A DNA stretch of 64,000 nt from Bacillus sp. Y1 (GCF_003586445.1 NZ_CP030028.1:3362501-3426500); one strand, 5' to 3'. Shown: positions 35,291 through 45,650, counted from the stretch's first letter. Notes: generated by a model not told the origin, from the sequence alone. Numbers and translations: made by a program.

Positions 35291-36556
35291 TTAGTAGATA
35301 GATGTATTTTCCTTTGTGGTTGCCTCAAGGATATCTTTCACCCGTTTTAAGAATCTTCCGCACACAAGTCCATCAAGAACACGGTGATCAAGCGATAGAC
35401 AAAGATTAACCATGTCTCTTACAGCAATCATACCTCCATCCATGACAACCGGACGTTTAACGATGGATTCTACTTGTAGAATGGCTGCTTGAGGGTAATT
35501 AATAATTCCCATGGATTGAACTGATCCAAACGAACCGGTGTTGTTGACAGTGAACGTACCACCTTGCATATCAGCACTTGATAATTTTCCAGCTCTCACT
35601 TTCGACGCTAGTTCAGTTATTTCTCTCGCAATCCCTTTAATGGTCTTTTCATCCGCGTGCTTAATAACTGGAACATACAAAGCATCCTCTGTTGCAACAG
35701 CTATGGAGATATTAATATCCTTCTTCTGGATGATTTTATCTCCTGCCCACATAGAGTTCATTTGCGGGAATTCCTTTAGGCTTTGAGCGACTGCTTTTAC
35801 AAAGAAAGCAAAGAATGTTAAGTTAAATCCTTCTTTTGCCTTAAACTCCGATTTGATGGAGTTTCTGTATGCAACTAAATTCGTCACATCGACTTCAACC
35901 ATCGTCCAGGCATGTGGTGCCTCATGCTTGGAGCGTAACATATTAGCCGCAATTGCTTTTCTAACACCTGAAACCGGAATTTCTATATCCCCGGCTGTTA
36001 CAGGAACATCAATTGGAGCAGGCGCTGCTTTTTCTACCGCTTTTGGAGCTGGAGCAGTTGGAACAGCTTCCGCTTTTAGTTCAGGTGTCGGAACGGCTCC
36101 GGACTCTATGATCGCCAGAAGATCTTTACGAGTAATTCGACCACCCGCTCCAGAACCTGATACCTGTGTTAAGTCAATCCCATGCTCCCCAGAAAGCTTT
36201 AAGACTGCTGGTGAATATCGTGCTTTATTAGGCGCATCACTTATTACTTCAGGCTTTTGAATATTTTCCTCTGTTTGATTCTTTGTTATCGTTTCCTGAG
36301 GTGTACTATCTTGCCCTTTGATTTCGATGGTACAAATAATCGCACCAACCTCTAATGTTTCTCCTTCGCTAGCAATAAGCTCGACAATCTTTCCTGAGAA
36401 GGACGAAGGTACTTCTGCATTTACTTTATCAGTCATTACCTCTGCTAGAGGATCATATTTGTTTACCGTGTCCCCAACTGAAACGAGCCATTTGCTAATC
36501 GTTCCTTCTGTAACACTCTCCCCAAGCTGAGGCATTTTGATTTGTTCGATAGCCAA
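35291..36556 (-). CDS. bfmBB: Branched-chain 2-oxoacid dehydrogenase E2 (dihydrolipoyl acyltransferase)
   Basis: A 421-residue E2 core. N-terminal lipoyl domain with DKVNAEVPS (lipoyl Lys44), an acidic linker, a peripheral subunit-binding domain (~114-150, ARYSPAVLKL to GRITRKDLL), an Ala/Pro-rich linker, and the catalytic domain ending in DHRVLDG (His391). It moves branched acyl groups from E1 to CoA. Last gene of the ptb-to-bfmBB operon. Confidence 0.95.
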   Translation of the reverse strand: MAIEQIKMPQLGESVTEGTISKWLVSVGDTVNKYDPLAEVMTDKVNAEVPSSFSGKIVELIASEGETLEVGAIICTIEIKGQDSTPQETITKNQTEENIQKPEVISDAPNKARYSPAVLKLSGEHGIDLTQVSGSGAGGRITRKDLLAIIESGAVPTPELKAEAVPTAPAPKAVEKAAPAPIDVPVTAGDIEIPVSGVRKAIAANMLRSKHEAPHAWTMVEVDVTNLVAYRNSIKSEFKAKEGFNLTFFAFFVKAVAQSLKEFPQMNSMWAGDKIIQKKDINISIAVATEDALYVPVIKHADEKTIKGIAREITELASKVRAGKLSSADMQGGTFTVNNTGSFGSVQSMGIINYPQAAILQVESIVKRPVVMDGGMIAVRDMVNLCLSLDHRVLDGLVCGRFLKRVKDILEATTKENTSIY

Positions 36557-36588
36557 TTCATTACCTCCTTGTTAACCTTTAATCCCTA

Positions 36589-37572
36589 TTAAAATTCAGC
36601 AAGCTCACGCATCGCTTTTTCGACCTTATCTGGATTTACCATAAAGTATTTTTCCATCGTTGGAGCGTATGGCATAGCTGGTATGTCTGGGCCTGCTAAC
36701 CGCTTAATCGGTGCATCTAAATCAAACAGGCAGTTCTCAGCGATGATCGCCGCTACTTCGCTCATAATGCTTCCTTCCTTGTTATCCTCCGTCACTAACA
36801 GGACCTTTCCTGTTTTAGAAGCTGCTTCAATAATCGCCTCTTTATCCAAAGGATACACGGTACGTAAGTCAAGGATATGGGCTGAAATCCCGTCACTAGC
36901 TAATTTTTCTGCGGCTTGTAGAGCAAAGTGAACACATAAACCATAAGTAATAACGGTAATGTCTTCTCCCTCTCGTTTTACATCTGCCTTACCAATTGGA
37001 AGAACATAATCATCAGCCGGAACTTCCCCTTTGATTAAGCGATAGGCACGCTTATGCTCAAAAAACAGAACAGGATCGTCATCGCGAATAGCTGCCTTTA
37101 ACAGACCTTTTACATCATAAGGAGTTGAAGGCATAACAATTTTTAGACCAGGCTGATTGGCAAATACCGCCTCAACGGATTGAGAATGGTACAGTGCACC
37201 GTGAACGCCTCCACCATAAGGAGCACGCACTACAATGGGGCAATTCCAATCATTGTTAGAGCGATAACGGATTCTTGCAGCTTCGGAAATAATTTGGTTC
37301 ACTGCGGGCATAATAAAATCAGCAAACTGCATTTCAGCAATTGGTCTCATACCATACATCGCTGCGCCTATTCCGACTCCTGCAATGGCTGATTCAGCTA
37401 GTGGAGTGTCAATTACTCGAGCCTCACCAAATTGCTCATATAAGCCTTGCGTTGCTTTAAATACTCCGCCCTTTTTACCAACGTCTTCACCTAAGACAAA
37501 TACTTTCGAATCGCGCTCCATCTCCTCACGGATCGCCATAGTTACCGCATCAATATATGAGATTACAGGCAT
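36589..37572 (-). CDS. bfmBAB: Branched-chain 2-oxoacid dehydrogenase E1 beta
   Basis: A 327-residue transketolase-like beta subunit. Landmarks are FVLGEDVGKKGGVFKAT, DTPLAESAIAGVGIGAAM and IVVRAPYGGGVHGALYHSQS. With E1 alpha it decarboxylates the 2-oxo acids from Leu, Ile and Val in a ThDP-dependent reaction. It starts 14 bases after bfmBAA. Confidence 0.95.
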   Translation of the reverse strand: MPVISYIDAVTMAIREEMERDSKVFVLGEDVGKKGGVFKATQGLYEQFGEARVIDTPLAESAIAGVGIGAAMYGMRPIAEMQFADFIMPAVNQIISEAARIRYRSNNDWNCPIVVRAPYGGGVHGALYHSQSVEAVFANQPGLKIVMPSTPYDVKGLLKAAIRDDDPVLFFEHKRAYRLIKGEVPADDYVLPIGKADVKREGEDITVITYGLCVHFALQAAEKLASDGISAHILDLRTVYPLDKEAIIEAASKTGKVLLVTEDNKEGSIMSEVAAIIAENCLFDLDAPIKRLAGPDIPAMPYAPTMEKYFMVNPDKVEKAMRELAEF

Positions 37573-37586
37573 TGATTTCTTCCCCC

Positions 37587-38582
37587 TTACTTCTCAGCAT
37601 ACACATGCTTTAATGCACTTTCAGGAGCTGCATAAGGTGCATTTTCTGCATAGTCGGTTGCTTCATTTACTTGTTTCATTATTCGATCATTAATTTCCTT
37701 TGCTAACTCATCATTTAGGAGTCCAACTTCAGTTAGATAAGAAGCAAATGTAAGAATTGGATCCTTCGCTTTCGCTTCCGCTACCTCTTCTTGACCACGA
37801 TAGCTTCGGTCATCATCATCAGAGGAGTGAGGAGTTAATCGGTAAGAAACGGTCTCTACCAATGTTGGGCCTTCTCCACGACGCCCGCGGTCTGCTGCTT
37901 CTTTCACGGCCTTGTATACCTCAAGTGGATCGTTTCCATCCACCGTTACACCTGGCATGCCATAACCAATGGCTCGATCGGAAACATTCTCACACGCAAG
38001 TTGTTTTTCGATCGGAACGGAAATCGCATACTTGTTGTTTTCACACATAAAGATGACTGGAAGTTTATGTACTCCAGCAAAGTTTGCGCCTTCATGAAAG
38101 TCTCCTTGATTCGACGAGCCTTCTCCAAACGTAACGAATGTCACTAAATCTTTGTTTTCCATTTTACCAGCAAGGGCAATTCCAACTGCATGAGGAACCT
38201 GCGTAGTTACTGGAGAAGAACCTGTGACAATCCGGTTTTTCTTTTGTCCAAAGTGACCAGGCATTTGACGCCCACCTGAGTTTGGATCCTCTTCCTTAGC
38301 AAAGCCTGACAACATGAGATCTTTCGCGGTCATACCAAACGTTAAAACAACACCCATATCTCGATAATACGGAAGAACATAATCCTTCTCACGATCTAGC
38401 GCAAATGCTGCACCAACTTGAGCTGCCTCTTGACCTTGACACGAAATAACGAACGGAATTTTACCCGCGCGATTTAACAGCCACATCCGCTCATCAATTC
38501 GACGAGCAAGCAGCATCATTTCATACATTTCTAAAACCGTTTCATCACTCAAACCTAACGCAAGATGACGATTTTCACCCAT
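37587..38582 (-). CDS. bfmBAA: Branched-chain 2-oxoacid dehydrogenase E1 alpha
   Basis: A 331-residue ThDP enzyme subunit. The ThDP motif begins at GEGSSNQGDFHEGANFAG and ends with NNKYA; the phosphorylation-loop region RLTPHSSDDDDRSYR is typical of the branched-chain type. Partner of bfmBAB. A 71-base gap with a palindromic repeat separates it from lpdV. Confidence 0.95.
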   Translation of the reverse strand: MGENRHLALGLSDETVLEMYEMMLLARRIDERMWLLNRAGKIPFVISCQGQEAAQVGAAFALDREKDYVLPYYRDMGVVLTFGMTAKDLMLSGFAKEEDPNSGGRQMPGHFGQKKNRIVTGSSPVTTQVPHAVGIALAGKMENKDLVTFVTFGEGSSNQGDFHEGANFAGVHKLPVIFMCENNKYAISVPIEKQLACENVSDRAIGYGMPGVTVDGNDPLEVYKAVKEAADRGRRGEGPTLVETVSYRLTPHSSDDDDRSYRGQEEVAEAKAKDPILTFASYLTEVGLLNDELAKEINDRIMKQVNEATDYAENAPYAAPESALKHVYAEK

Positions 38583-38602
38583 TATTATAACCTCCTATTT
38601 AA

Positions 38603-38632
38603 CGGTGACAGACACCACTCGTGGACATTTGT
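38603..38632. repeat. Palindromic element between lpdV and bfmBAA
   Basis: GGTGACAGACACC (38604-38616) is an imperfect hairpin abutting the palindrome CCACTCGTGG (38615-38624). Similar GGTGTCTGTCACC-type elements are scattered in many Bacillus genomes as I recall, so this may be a dispersed intergenic repeat. A single copy in this window cannot prove that. Confidence 0.4.
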
Positions 38633-38653
38633 ATTTCTGGAGTGTACGCTCCT

Positions 38654-40075
38654 TCACCCGTGTAAAGCTTTCCCATCTACAGCAAGGGCTGCTTCTCCGA
38701 TTGCCTCAGATAACGAAGGATGAGGGTGAATCGTATGAGCGATTTCCCATGGAGTTGCATCCAACACTCTAGCTAACCCTGCCTCTGAAATCATGTCTGT
38801 TACGTGCGGGCCAATCATATGGACACCTAAAATATCATCCGTTTTCTTATCAGCAATGATTTTTACAAATCCATCTGATTCACCATACACAAGTGCTTTA
38901 CCGATGGCTCGGAAGGAGAATTTCCCTACTTTTACTTCAAATCCTTTATCCGTTGCTTCTTCCTCTGTGTATCCTACACTTGCTACCTCAGGATTCGAAT
39001 AAATACACTTAGAAATAAGACTATAATCAATTGGAGAAGGCTTCTCCCGGGCAATATGCTCAACCGCAACAATTCCTTCATGTGAAGCTACATGAGCCAA
39101 CTGAAGTCCGCCAATGACATCACCAATTGCATAAATATGGGATTCCTTTGTTTGATAGAAAGAGTTTGTTTTAATAACTCCTTTTTCTATCTCAATATCC
39201 GTATTTTCAAGTCCAATTCCTTCAACATTTGCTTGTCGACCTACAGAAACTAAAATCTTCTCTGCGGAAAATTCCTTAATCGTTCCTTTTACATCAGCAG
39301 AAATCGAAACATCGTTTTCCTTTTTTAGAGATTCTGGTAATACTTTTGCACTGGTAACCAATTTGATTCCTTTTTTCTTCATTAAGCGCTGCATTTCCTT
39401 TGAAATTTCGCGATCTTCTGTTGGAATGATGCGATCACTATACTCTATTACAGTTACATCTGCTCCAAAATCCGAAAGCATCGATGCCCACTCTATTCCA
39501 ATCACACCACCACCAACAATAATAATCGATTTAGGAACAGAAGTAAGTTGCAATGCCTCATCAGAGGTAAGTACCTGTGAACCATCGATTTCAAGACCCT
39601 GTAACGTACGAGGACGCGAACCAGTTGCGACAATGACATTCTTCGGTATCAGCATCATGTTGTCTTCTCCGCTGTTCATCTCTACCGAAATCGTACCCGG
39701 CATTGGTGAAAAGATAGAGGGACCTAGGATCCTTCCAGTTCCTTCATATACGCTAATTTTCCCTTGTTTCATAAGGTGTTGAACCCCTTTATGGAGCCCC
39801 TCAACTATTTTATTCTTTCTATCTTGAACCTTACCGAAATCTAATGAAATGTTTGAGGCAATTACACCAAAATCTTGCGCTTTCTTAGTCGTACGATATA
39901 CCTCTGCACTTCGAAGTAATGCTTTACTAGGAATACACCCTTTATGTAAACACGTTCCGCCTAACTTTGCTTTCTCAACGATGGCCGTTTTTAATCCCAG
40001 CTGTGACGCACGTATCGCTGCCACATATCCTCCAGTACCTCCACCTAAAATGACTAAATCATATTCTTCTGCCAA
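38654..40075 (-). CDS. lpdV: Dihydrolipoyl dehydrogenase (E3) of the branched-chain complex
   Basis: A 473-residue flavoprotein that reoxidises the E2 lipoyl group with NAD. FAD motif LVILGGGTGGYVAA, redox disulfide GGTCLHKGC (Cys42, Cys47), NAD motif IIIVGGGVIGIEWAS, and the C-terminal active-site HPHPSLSEA. It sits in the branched-chain operon, so it serves this complex rather than pyruvate dehydrogenase. Confidence 0.95.
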   Translation of the reverse strand: MAEEYDLVILGGGTGGYVAAIRASQLGLKTAIVEKAKLGGTCLHKGCIPSKALLRSAEVYRTTKKAQDFGVIASNISLDFGKVQDRKNKIVEGLHKGVQHLMKQGKISVYEGTGRILGPSIFSPMPGTISVEMNSGEDNMMLIPKNVIVATGSRPRTLQGLEIDGSQVLTSDEALQLTSVPKSIIIVGGGVIGIEWASMLSDFGADVTVIEYSDRIIPTEDREISKEMQRLMKKKGIKLVTSAKVLPESLKKENDVSISADVKGTIKEFSAEKILVSVGRQANVEGIGLENTDIEIEKGVIKTNSFYQTKESHIYAIGDVIGGLQLAHVASHEGIVAVEHIAREKPSPIDYSLISKCIYSNPEVASVGYTEEEATDKGFEVKVGKFSFRAIGKALVYGESDGFVKIIADKKTDDILGVHMIGPHVTDMISEAGLARVLDATPWEIAHTIHPHPSLSEAIGEAALAVDGKALHG

Positions 40076-40091
40076 ACCAAAACCCTCCTCG

Positions 40092-41201
40092 TTACTTGCT
40101 ATGAACAGTATCTTTTATTCCATTTGGATATTGTTTCGCCTCTTCTTCTCCTCTTAAGACTCTTAGCGCACCTTCTGCCAGAGCCTGTAGCTCATTTTCA
40201 CCAGGTTCAATCATGACGTCTGCTATCCAATTAACACGATCACTGATTTCTTTAACAAATCCTTTCCCGTACGCTAATCCACCCGTAAGGATAATGGCAT
40301 CCACTTTTCCTGCCAATACACTACTCGCTGCTCCAATCTCTTTCGCAACTTGATATGCCATCGCTGAGTATATAAGCTTTGCCTGCTTATCTCCCTTACT
40401 GATCATTTCTTCTACTTTTAGCGCATCATTCGTACCAAGATACCCAACTAGCCCGCCTTGACCGACTAGTTTTTTCATAACTTCTTCTCTATAAAAATCT
40501 CCTGAATAACATAAGGAAATTAAATCACCAGCTGGTACTGTTCCCGCACGCTCCGGACTAAATGGACCATCACCATGCAAACCATTGTTCACATCAATCA
40601 CTCTTCCATTTTTATGAACCCCTATAGTGATTCCTCCACCCATATGAGTCACAATTAGGTTCAGGTCCTCATACCTTTTTCCGAGTGACTTTGACACTCT
40701 CCTGGCAACCGCTTTTTGATTAAGTGCATGGAAAATGCTTTTCCGTTCAATTAGTGGAAAACCAGAAATACGTGCGATAGGATCCAGTTCATCTACAACA
40801 ACTGGATCGACAATAAATGCTGGGATATTTAAACCCGATGCAATTTCAAAGGCAATAATTCCTCCCAGGTTGGATGCGTGTTGCCCTGAATAACCAGCCT
40901 TTAAGTCTAAAAGCATAAAATCGTTTACTTCATACGTCCCACCTTCAATTGGGCGAAGTAAGCCACCACGCCCACAAACAGCACTTAGCTTTGAAATATT
41001 TATTCCTTCAATATCAAGCGTCTCAAGTATCGTTTGTTTTCTGAATTCATATTGGTCAATGATATTGTCAAACGAATTGATCTGGTCTGATTCGTGTCGT
41101 ATGGTCTTTTCAAGAATTGAAAGGTCATTATCGAATACTCCGATTTTCGTTGATGTAGAACCAGGATTGATCACAAGAATTCGATTCATTAATTCGTGCA
41201 A
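40092..41201 (-). CDS. buk: Butyrate kinase
   Basis: An acetate/butyrate-kinase-fold enzyme, ~369 residues. N-terminal phosphate motif [30 protein letters not shown] and ILTGGLAYG near the C-terminus. It converts acyl phosphates from Ptb to branched-chain fatty acids and ATP. The TTG at 41201 is chosen because GGAGG lies eight bases upstream; the ATG at 41189 has no ribosome site at proper spacing. A hairpin separates it from bcd. Confidence 0.93.
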   Translation of the reverse strand: MHELMNRILVINPGSTSTKIGVFDNDLSILEKTIRHESDQINSFDNIIDQYEFRKQTILETLDIEGINISKLSAVCGRGGLLRPIEGGTYEVNDFMLLDLKAGYSGQHASNLGGIIAFEIASGLNIPAFIVDPVVVDELDPIARISGFPLIERKSIFHALNQKAVARRVSKSLGKRYEDLNLIVTHMGGGITIGVHKNGRVIDVNNGLHGDGPFSPERAGTVPAGDLISLCYSGDFYREEVMKKLVGQGGLVGYLGTNDALKVEEMISKGDKQAKLIYSAMAYQVAKEIGAASSVLAGKVDAIILTGGLAYGKGFVKEISDRVNWIADVMIEPGENELQALAEGALRVLRGEEEAKQYPNGIKDTVHSK

Positions 41202-41242
41202 CGTGTAAACCTCCATTGTATCCAAGCTTTTTACCACTATGT

Positions 41243-41280
41243 AAAAGACAAGAGGCTGATATCCTCAGCCTTTCCTTGTC
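41243..41280 (-). terminator. Internal terminator or attenuator between bcd and buk
   Basis: On the minus strand GACAAGGAAAGGCTGA pairs with CAGCCTCTTGTC (short internal mismatch), followed by TTTT. It lies within the ptb-to-bfmBB operon, so it should lower expression of the distal genes. Confidence 0.65.
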
Positions 41281-41286
41281 AGTGCA

Positions 41287-42381
41287 TTAACGTCGACTTA
41301 AAATATGGTGTCCGTTCTGTAGGAATTGACTTCTAGAATTACGCATTCTTTCGATTCGCTCTTCTGCCATTCGATCAGCCGCTTTATATGTCGGAATTCT
41401 ATCACGTTTTGCAATTTCAATGACCTTCTCAATATTTGAGTAGATCGTCTCAACTTTTTTCATTGCTCTCTCATGATTATAGCCGTATAGCTCATCTGCT
41501 ACATTAATTACTCCACCTGCATTAATCACGTAATCTGGCGCATAAACTATTCCCATTTCATGAATGATATCACCATGGCGTGGGTCACGTAGCTGGTTGT
41601 TTGCTGCTCCTGCAATGACTTTCGCTTTAATTTGCGGAATCGTGTTATCATTAATTACTGCCCCAAGAGCACATGGTGCATAAATATCACAATCCACACT
41701 ATAAATTTCATTCGGCTCTACCGCTTTAGCTCCAAATTCCTCAACAGCCCTTTGAACAGCTTCTTTATTAATATCCGTAACAATTAATTGTGCACCTTCT
41801 TCATGAAGATGACGGCACAAGTTATATGCTACATTTCCTACACCTTGTACGGCAACAACTTTTCCTTCAAGTGAATCCGTTCCGAACGCTTCCTTTGCAG
41901 CAGCTTTCATCCCACGATAAACACCATATGCAGTGACAGGTGATGGATTCCCGGAGGAACCAAATGCCGGTGATATACCCGTTACGTAATCCGTTTCTTC
42001 ATGAATTAAATCCATATCTGCTACCGTTGTTCCTACATCTTCCGCTGTAATGTAGCGTCCATTTAATCCTTGAATGTAACGACCGAACGCACGGAACATT
42101 TCTTCATTTTTATCTTTACGCGGATCACCAATAATAACTGTTTTTCCACCGCCAAGATTTAATCCAGCTGCTGCATTTTTGTAAGTCATTCCCTTTGCTA
42201 GACGCAAGGCATCTTCAATCGCAGCTTCTTCTGACTCGTATGTCCACATCCTCGTTCCACCTAAGGCTGGACCTAATGTTGTATCATGTATAGCGATAAT
42301 CGCCTTTAATCCTGATTGTTTATCTTGGCAAAACACCAATTGCTCGTAATCATAAGTTTCCATATACTTAAAGATTTCCAT
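41287..42381 (-). CDS. bcd: Leucine dehydrogenase
   Basis: A 364-residue NAD-dependent amino acid dehydrogenase that deaminates Leu, Ile and Val to 2-oxo acids, feeding the dehydrogenase complex encoded downstream. The substrate motif ALGGTRMW, the catalytic lysine in [22 protein letters not shown] and the Rossmann motif [13 protein letters not shown] are present. The ATG follows GAGGAAGAAG. Confidence 0.96.
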   Translation of the reverse strand: MEIFKYMETYDYEQLVFCQDKQSGLKAIIAIHDTTLGPALGGTRMWTYESEEAAIEDALRLAKGMTYKNAAAGLNLGGGKTVIIGDPRKDKNEEMFRAFGRYIQGLNGRYITAEDVGTTVADMDLIHEETDYVTGISPAFGSSGNPSPVTAYGVYRGMKAAAKEAFGTDSLEGKVVAVQGVGNVAYNLCRHLHEEGAQLIVTDINKEAVQRAVEEFGAKAVEPNEIYSVDCDIYAPCALGAVINDNTIPQIKAKVIAGAANNQLRDPRHGDIIHEMGIVYAPDYVINAGGVINVADELYGYNHERAMKKVETIYSNIEKVIEIAKRDRIPTYKAADRMAEERIERMRNSRSQFLQNGHHILSRR

Positions 42382-42414
42382 TTACTTCTTCCTCCTCAAC
42401 CAACAGTGTTTTCT

Positions 42415-43320
42415 TTATTTACAAACAGAACAAATTGCAAGAGCAAGTGAATATACTTTACTTTCCGCTGAATCTGCTCTAGATGTTAAAACAATTGGTA
42501 CTTTTGCTCCGGCGATGATCGCTCCAACCCTAGCACCAGCAAAATATACGAGTGATTTATATAGTGTATTTCCTACTTCAATAGTTGGCACTAATAAAAT
42601 ATCAGCTCGTCCAGCCACCTCACTGTTAATCTTTTTCTGCTTAGCAGCTTCAAGAGAAATGGCATTATCAAGACCAAATGGTCCGTCAATGATGCAATCC
42701 TTTATTTGGCCTCTTCTGTTCATTTGAGTTAAGATCGCTGCATCCATTGTTGCTGGCATTGATGGATTTACGACCTCTACTGCTGCAATGACAGCAACAC
42801 GCGGAGTTTCAATCCCGATCGATTTCGCAAGTTTTACCGAATTATTAATGATTTGAATTTTTGTATCTAAATCAGGATTTATGTTCATGGCTGCATCGGT
42901 AACGATCGTAAAACGGTCATAACCAGCAACTTCAAAAACGGAGATATGCGACAACACATTCCCTGTTCGTAATCCGTAGTCTTTATTTAGTACTGCCTTT
43001 AAAATGGTGGCTGTTGGAACATTACCCTTCATAAGTACATTTGCTTCATTTAATTTAATTGCTTTAACTGCATGTTCAGCAGCAGAAGCACTTGAGTTGG
43101 TATGAAAAATCTTTATTTTTTCACTTTTCACTAGCTCCGGGGCCTTTTCCCTCAGTATAGACAAAATTTGCTCTTTATCTCCATATAGAAAGAAATTAGC
43201 TATCCTAAGCCTTAGAGCCTCTATAACTGCTTCAATAACCTCTACATCATCTGCAGCCGCTACTGCTACAGTCTTTTCTTCATATTGGGTTGCTCTTTCG
43301 ATTAGCAAATCCAATGTCAT
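42415..43320 (-). CDS. ptb: Phosphate butyryltransferase
   Basis: A 301-residue phosphotransacylase that swaps CoA for phosphate on branched-chain acyl-CoAs, ahead of butyrate kinase. Family stretches are VLMKGNVPTATILKAVL, FTIVTDAAMNINPDL, and ILLVPTIEVGNTLYKSL. First gene of the operon, 50 bases downstream of a sigma-54 promoter. Confidence 0.94.
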   Translation of the reverse strand: MTLDLLIERATQYEEKTVAVAAADDVEVIEAVIEALRLRIANFFLYGDKEQILSILREKAPELVKSEKIKIFHTNSSASAAEHAVKAIKLNEANVLMKGNVPTATILKAVLNKDYGLRTGNVLSHISVFEVAGYDRFTIVTDAAMNINPDLDTKIQIINNSVKLAKSIGIETPRVAVIAAVEVVNPSMPATMDAAILTQMNRRGQIKDCIIDGPFGLDNAISLEAAKQKKINSEVAGRADILLVPTIEVGNTLYKSLVYFAGARVGAIIAGAKVPIVLTSRADSAESKVYSLALAICSVCK

Positions 43321-43370
43321 GTAAGTTCAACCCCTTTTTACCCATGCTTGCGATACTCCTGTATAACATT

Positions 43371-43388
43371 ATGCAAGAAGCATGCCAA
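43371..43388 (-). promoter_or_regulatory. Sigma-54 (SigL) -24/-12 promoter of the ptb-bkd operon
   Basis: On the minus strand TTGGCATGCTTCTTGCAT: GG (43386-43385) and GC (43374-43373) are separated by ten bases, as sigma-54 requires. It lies 50 bases before ptb and directly downstream of bkdR, which encodes the matching activator. Confidence 0.9.
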
Positions 43389-43399
43389 AAAATAAAATA

Positions 43400-43413
43400 T
43401 GAAAACGTTTTAT
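43400..43413. promoter_or_regulatory. cre-like (CcpA) site upstream of the sigma-54 promoter
   Basis: TGAAAACGTTTTAT includes the palindrome AAAACGTTTT and matches the CcpA consensus at most fixed positions, except the final CA. Position between the activator region and the -24 box would suit carbon repression (inference). Confidence 0.4.
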
Positions 43414-43453
43414 TTTGCATGAATTATCCTGCAAATTGTTTCATTGTATGAAA
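43414..43453. promoter_or_regulatory. Candidate BkdR upstream activating sites
   Basis: Two inverted repeats: TTTGCA/TGCAAA arms with a ten-base spacer (43414-43435), and TTTCAT-TGT-ATGAAA (43439-43453). They lie 30-80 bases upstream of the sigma-54 promoter, the usual place for enhancer binding. Assignment to BkdR is inferred from position. Confidence 0.45.
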
Positions 43454-43454
43454 T

Positions 43455-45515
43455 TTATTGCATGCCACTTTTGGCAAGATTGTATTTATCGAGCTTATAA
43501 TATAAATTTCGAACGGACAATCCCAATTTCTTTGCAGCTGCTGTTTTATTTCCTTTTAACTCCGCTAAAGTTTGAGCGATTATTTTCGCTTCAAACTCTT
43601 CAACCAGTTCTGCAAGCGATTCCTTTTTTTCATCCTCTGCTGTCACCTTTGGCAACTGATCTTGCTCCTTAATTAAAGCAGGAACGTGTATAATATCAAT
43701 TTCTGTTTCATGATTGGTCATAAAAATGATTGCCCGTCCAAGAATGTTTTCTAATTCCCGAACATTTCCTGGCCAATCGTAACGCATAAGTTGCTTCATT
43801 GCGAGCGGGGTGATTCCCTCCACATTTCGTCCATAATCTTGATTGATTTTCTGAATGAGCCTTTCGCAAAGCAACGGAATATCCTCTTTTCTGAACCTCA
43901 ATGCAGGAATATGAATAGGCATTCGATTGAGACGATAATATAAGTCTTCCCGAAAAGTACCGTTCGCAATGCCTTTCTCAATATTTACATTCGTGGCAGC
44001 GATCACTCGAACATTAATCGGGATCGATTTGGTCCCACCCACTCTTGTAATTTCATTTTCCTGTAGAACTCTTAACAGCTTTGCTTGTGTATTGGCCGTC
44101 AACTCACCAATCTCATCAAGAAAAATACTTCCATTATTCGCTTCCTCAAATAACCCTCTTTTGCCCCCACGTTTCGCACCTGAGAACGCTCCTTCCTCAT
44201 AGCCAAACAGTTCACTCTCGAGCAGACTTTCTGATAATGCCGCACAATTTACACGGATGAACTTGTTATATTTCCGATCACTTCCATTATGGATCGCATG
44301 CGCAAAAAGTTCCTTTCCCGTTCCTGATTCACCGCGAAGCAAAACCGTTGCAGGAGTTTTCGCACCAAGTCTTGCTTGTTCAATTGAAAGCTGGATTTCT
44401 TCCGAACGTCCAATAATATCATCAAAGGAGTATTTCGCTTCAAGAGTACGAATAATTTGCCTCGCTCTACTCAACTCTTTATTTAAGCTTTGAATTTCGG
44501 ACATATCATGAATGACTCCGACGCTTCCTTTTAGTTTTCCATCAACGATTATAGGAGCAACATTGACAATGACATCTTTTTTATTCGGTCCAACTCTCAT
44601 CGTTACTCCTCTTACCGGTCTCCTCGTTTGAAGTACTTTCATATGCATACTTTCGCCTTCTGATATATCAGCATTGGCTGGTTGACCAATGACTTGTTCC
44701 TCTGTCAATCCGGTTAACCTGCTATAAGCTGGGTTAATCATAATTCCATTTCCGTTCTCATCCACAACAGAAATTGCTTCATCACTCGACTGAATAATCG
44801 CCTGAAGCATAGTCCTTATCTCGTTTAAATTCGTTATTTCTAGTGCCAGGTCCATTAATTCTGTTTTATCTTTAAAGACAGAAAACGCACCAATTAATTG
44901 ATTATTTTCATCAATCATTGGGATTCGGGTGGTTATCACATGCATACCATTCGTTAATACCAATTCATGATTCGCTTCAATTTTCCTGGTTTTTAAAATA
45001 CGTGGCAACTGGCTTGAAGGAATAACCTCGACGATTGGTTTTCCAATCGCCTCTTTCTGGCTAATTCCTGTCATTCTCTCCGCACTGCTATTAAAAAGGG
45101 TAACTACCCCGTCTTTATTTACTACAATCATCCCATCGTCAGTCGAATTAAAAATCAGGTCATGCTTATATGCATCATTTTGCACTTTATCAAGCAACTT
45201 TTCTTTTTCTTCAATTAACATGGAAACAAGAAAGGCTACACTTCCAGGAATAAGAACAGTATTCTTAGAGCGAGCATCTCTTAATTCATGGAAAACATTT
45301 TCATCACCAGTTACCTCAATAATAATATCAACTGTTTCTATATATTTACGCCAATCAATATCTGTAATGATTCCTTCCGTTTTGGCGTGTTTTATTCCTT
45401 CAGCCTCTAGATCACGATCAATCACTACTTTAACATCAAGCATAGCTGTTTCTTTTAATATTTTTAATATAGAAGTTCCACCCTTACCGGCCCCTACAAT
45501 CATGACTGTCTGCAA
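43455..45515 (-). CDS. bkdR: Sigma-54-dependent activator BkdR
   Basis: About 686 residues. An N-terminal Rossmann-like segment ([14 protein letters not shown]), two PAS domains (~110-220 and ~235-350), an AAA+ domain with Walker A GESGTGKE (~390) and the sigma-54 contact loop GAFSGA (usually GAFTGA), then a Fis-type helix-turn-helix ([20 protein letters not shown]). It activates the bkd operon, probably in response to branched-chain amino acids. The TTG at 45515 is favoured, with GTAGGTGATT upstream; the frame extends to 45626 without support. Confidence 0.93.
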   Translation of the reverse strand: MQTVMIVGAGKGGTSILKILKETAMLDVKVVIDRDLEAEGIKHAKTEGIITDIDWRKYIETVDIIIEVTGDENVFHELRDARSKNTVLIPGSVAFLVSMLIEEKEKLLDKVQNDAYKHDLIFNSTDDGMIVVNKDGVVTLFNSSAERMTGISQKEAIGKPIVEVIPSSQLPRILKTRKIEANHELVLTNGMHVITTRIPMIDENNQLIGAFSVFKDKTELMDLALEITNLNEIRTMLQAIIQSSDEAISVVDENGNGIMINPAYSRLTGLTEEQVIGQPANADISEGESMHMKVLQTRRPVRGVTMRVGPNKKDVIVNVAPIIVDGKLKGSVGVIHDMSEIQSLNKELSRARQIIRTLEAKYSFDDIIGRSEEIQLSIEQARLGAKTPATVLLRGESGTGKELFAHAIHNGSDRKYNKFIRVNCAALSESLLESELFGYEEGAFSGAKRGGKRGLFEEANNGSIFLDEIGELTANTQAKLLRVLQENEITRVGGTKSIPINVRVIAATNVNIEKGIANGTFREDLYYRLNRMPIHIPALRFRKEDIPLLCERLIQKINQDYGRNVEGITPLAMKQLMRYDWPGNVRELENILGRAIIFMTNHETEIDIIHVPALIKEQDQLPKVTAEDEKKESLAELVEEFEAKIIAQTLAELKGNKTAAAKKLGLSVRNLYYKLDKYNLAKSGMQ

Positions 45516-45583
45516 AAAATCACCTACTCTATATGAATAATGAAAAATATTGCATGTCTCTATTTTAATGTGAATATTCCATC

Positions 45584-45611
45584 TTGACAAATTGGGAGAA
45601 TAATTTATGAT
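45584..45611 (+). promoter_or_regulatory. Sigma-A promoter of yqzF
   Basis: TTGACA (45584-45589), a 16-base spacer, and TATGAT (45606-45611), 40 bases before the gene. Confidence 0.75.
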
Positions 45612-45650
45612 GGCAGAGGAGACCACACTTCCGTTTTGAAAGGATTGCCT

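Noticed and set aside
35853..36260. 135-codon plus-strand frame inside bfmBB
   Set aside because: Antisense to the E2 gene; the Ala/Gly-rich stretch mirrors the Ala/Pro linker.
39363..39782. 139-codon plus-strand frame inside lpdV
   Set aside because: Antisense shadow of a conserved flavoprotein; Ser/Pro/Ile-rich translation typical of such shadows.
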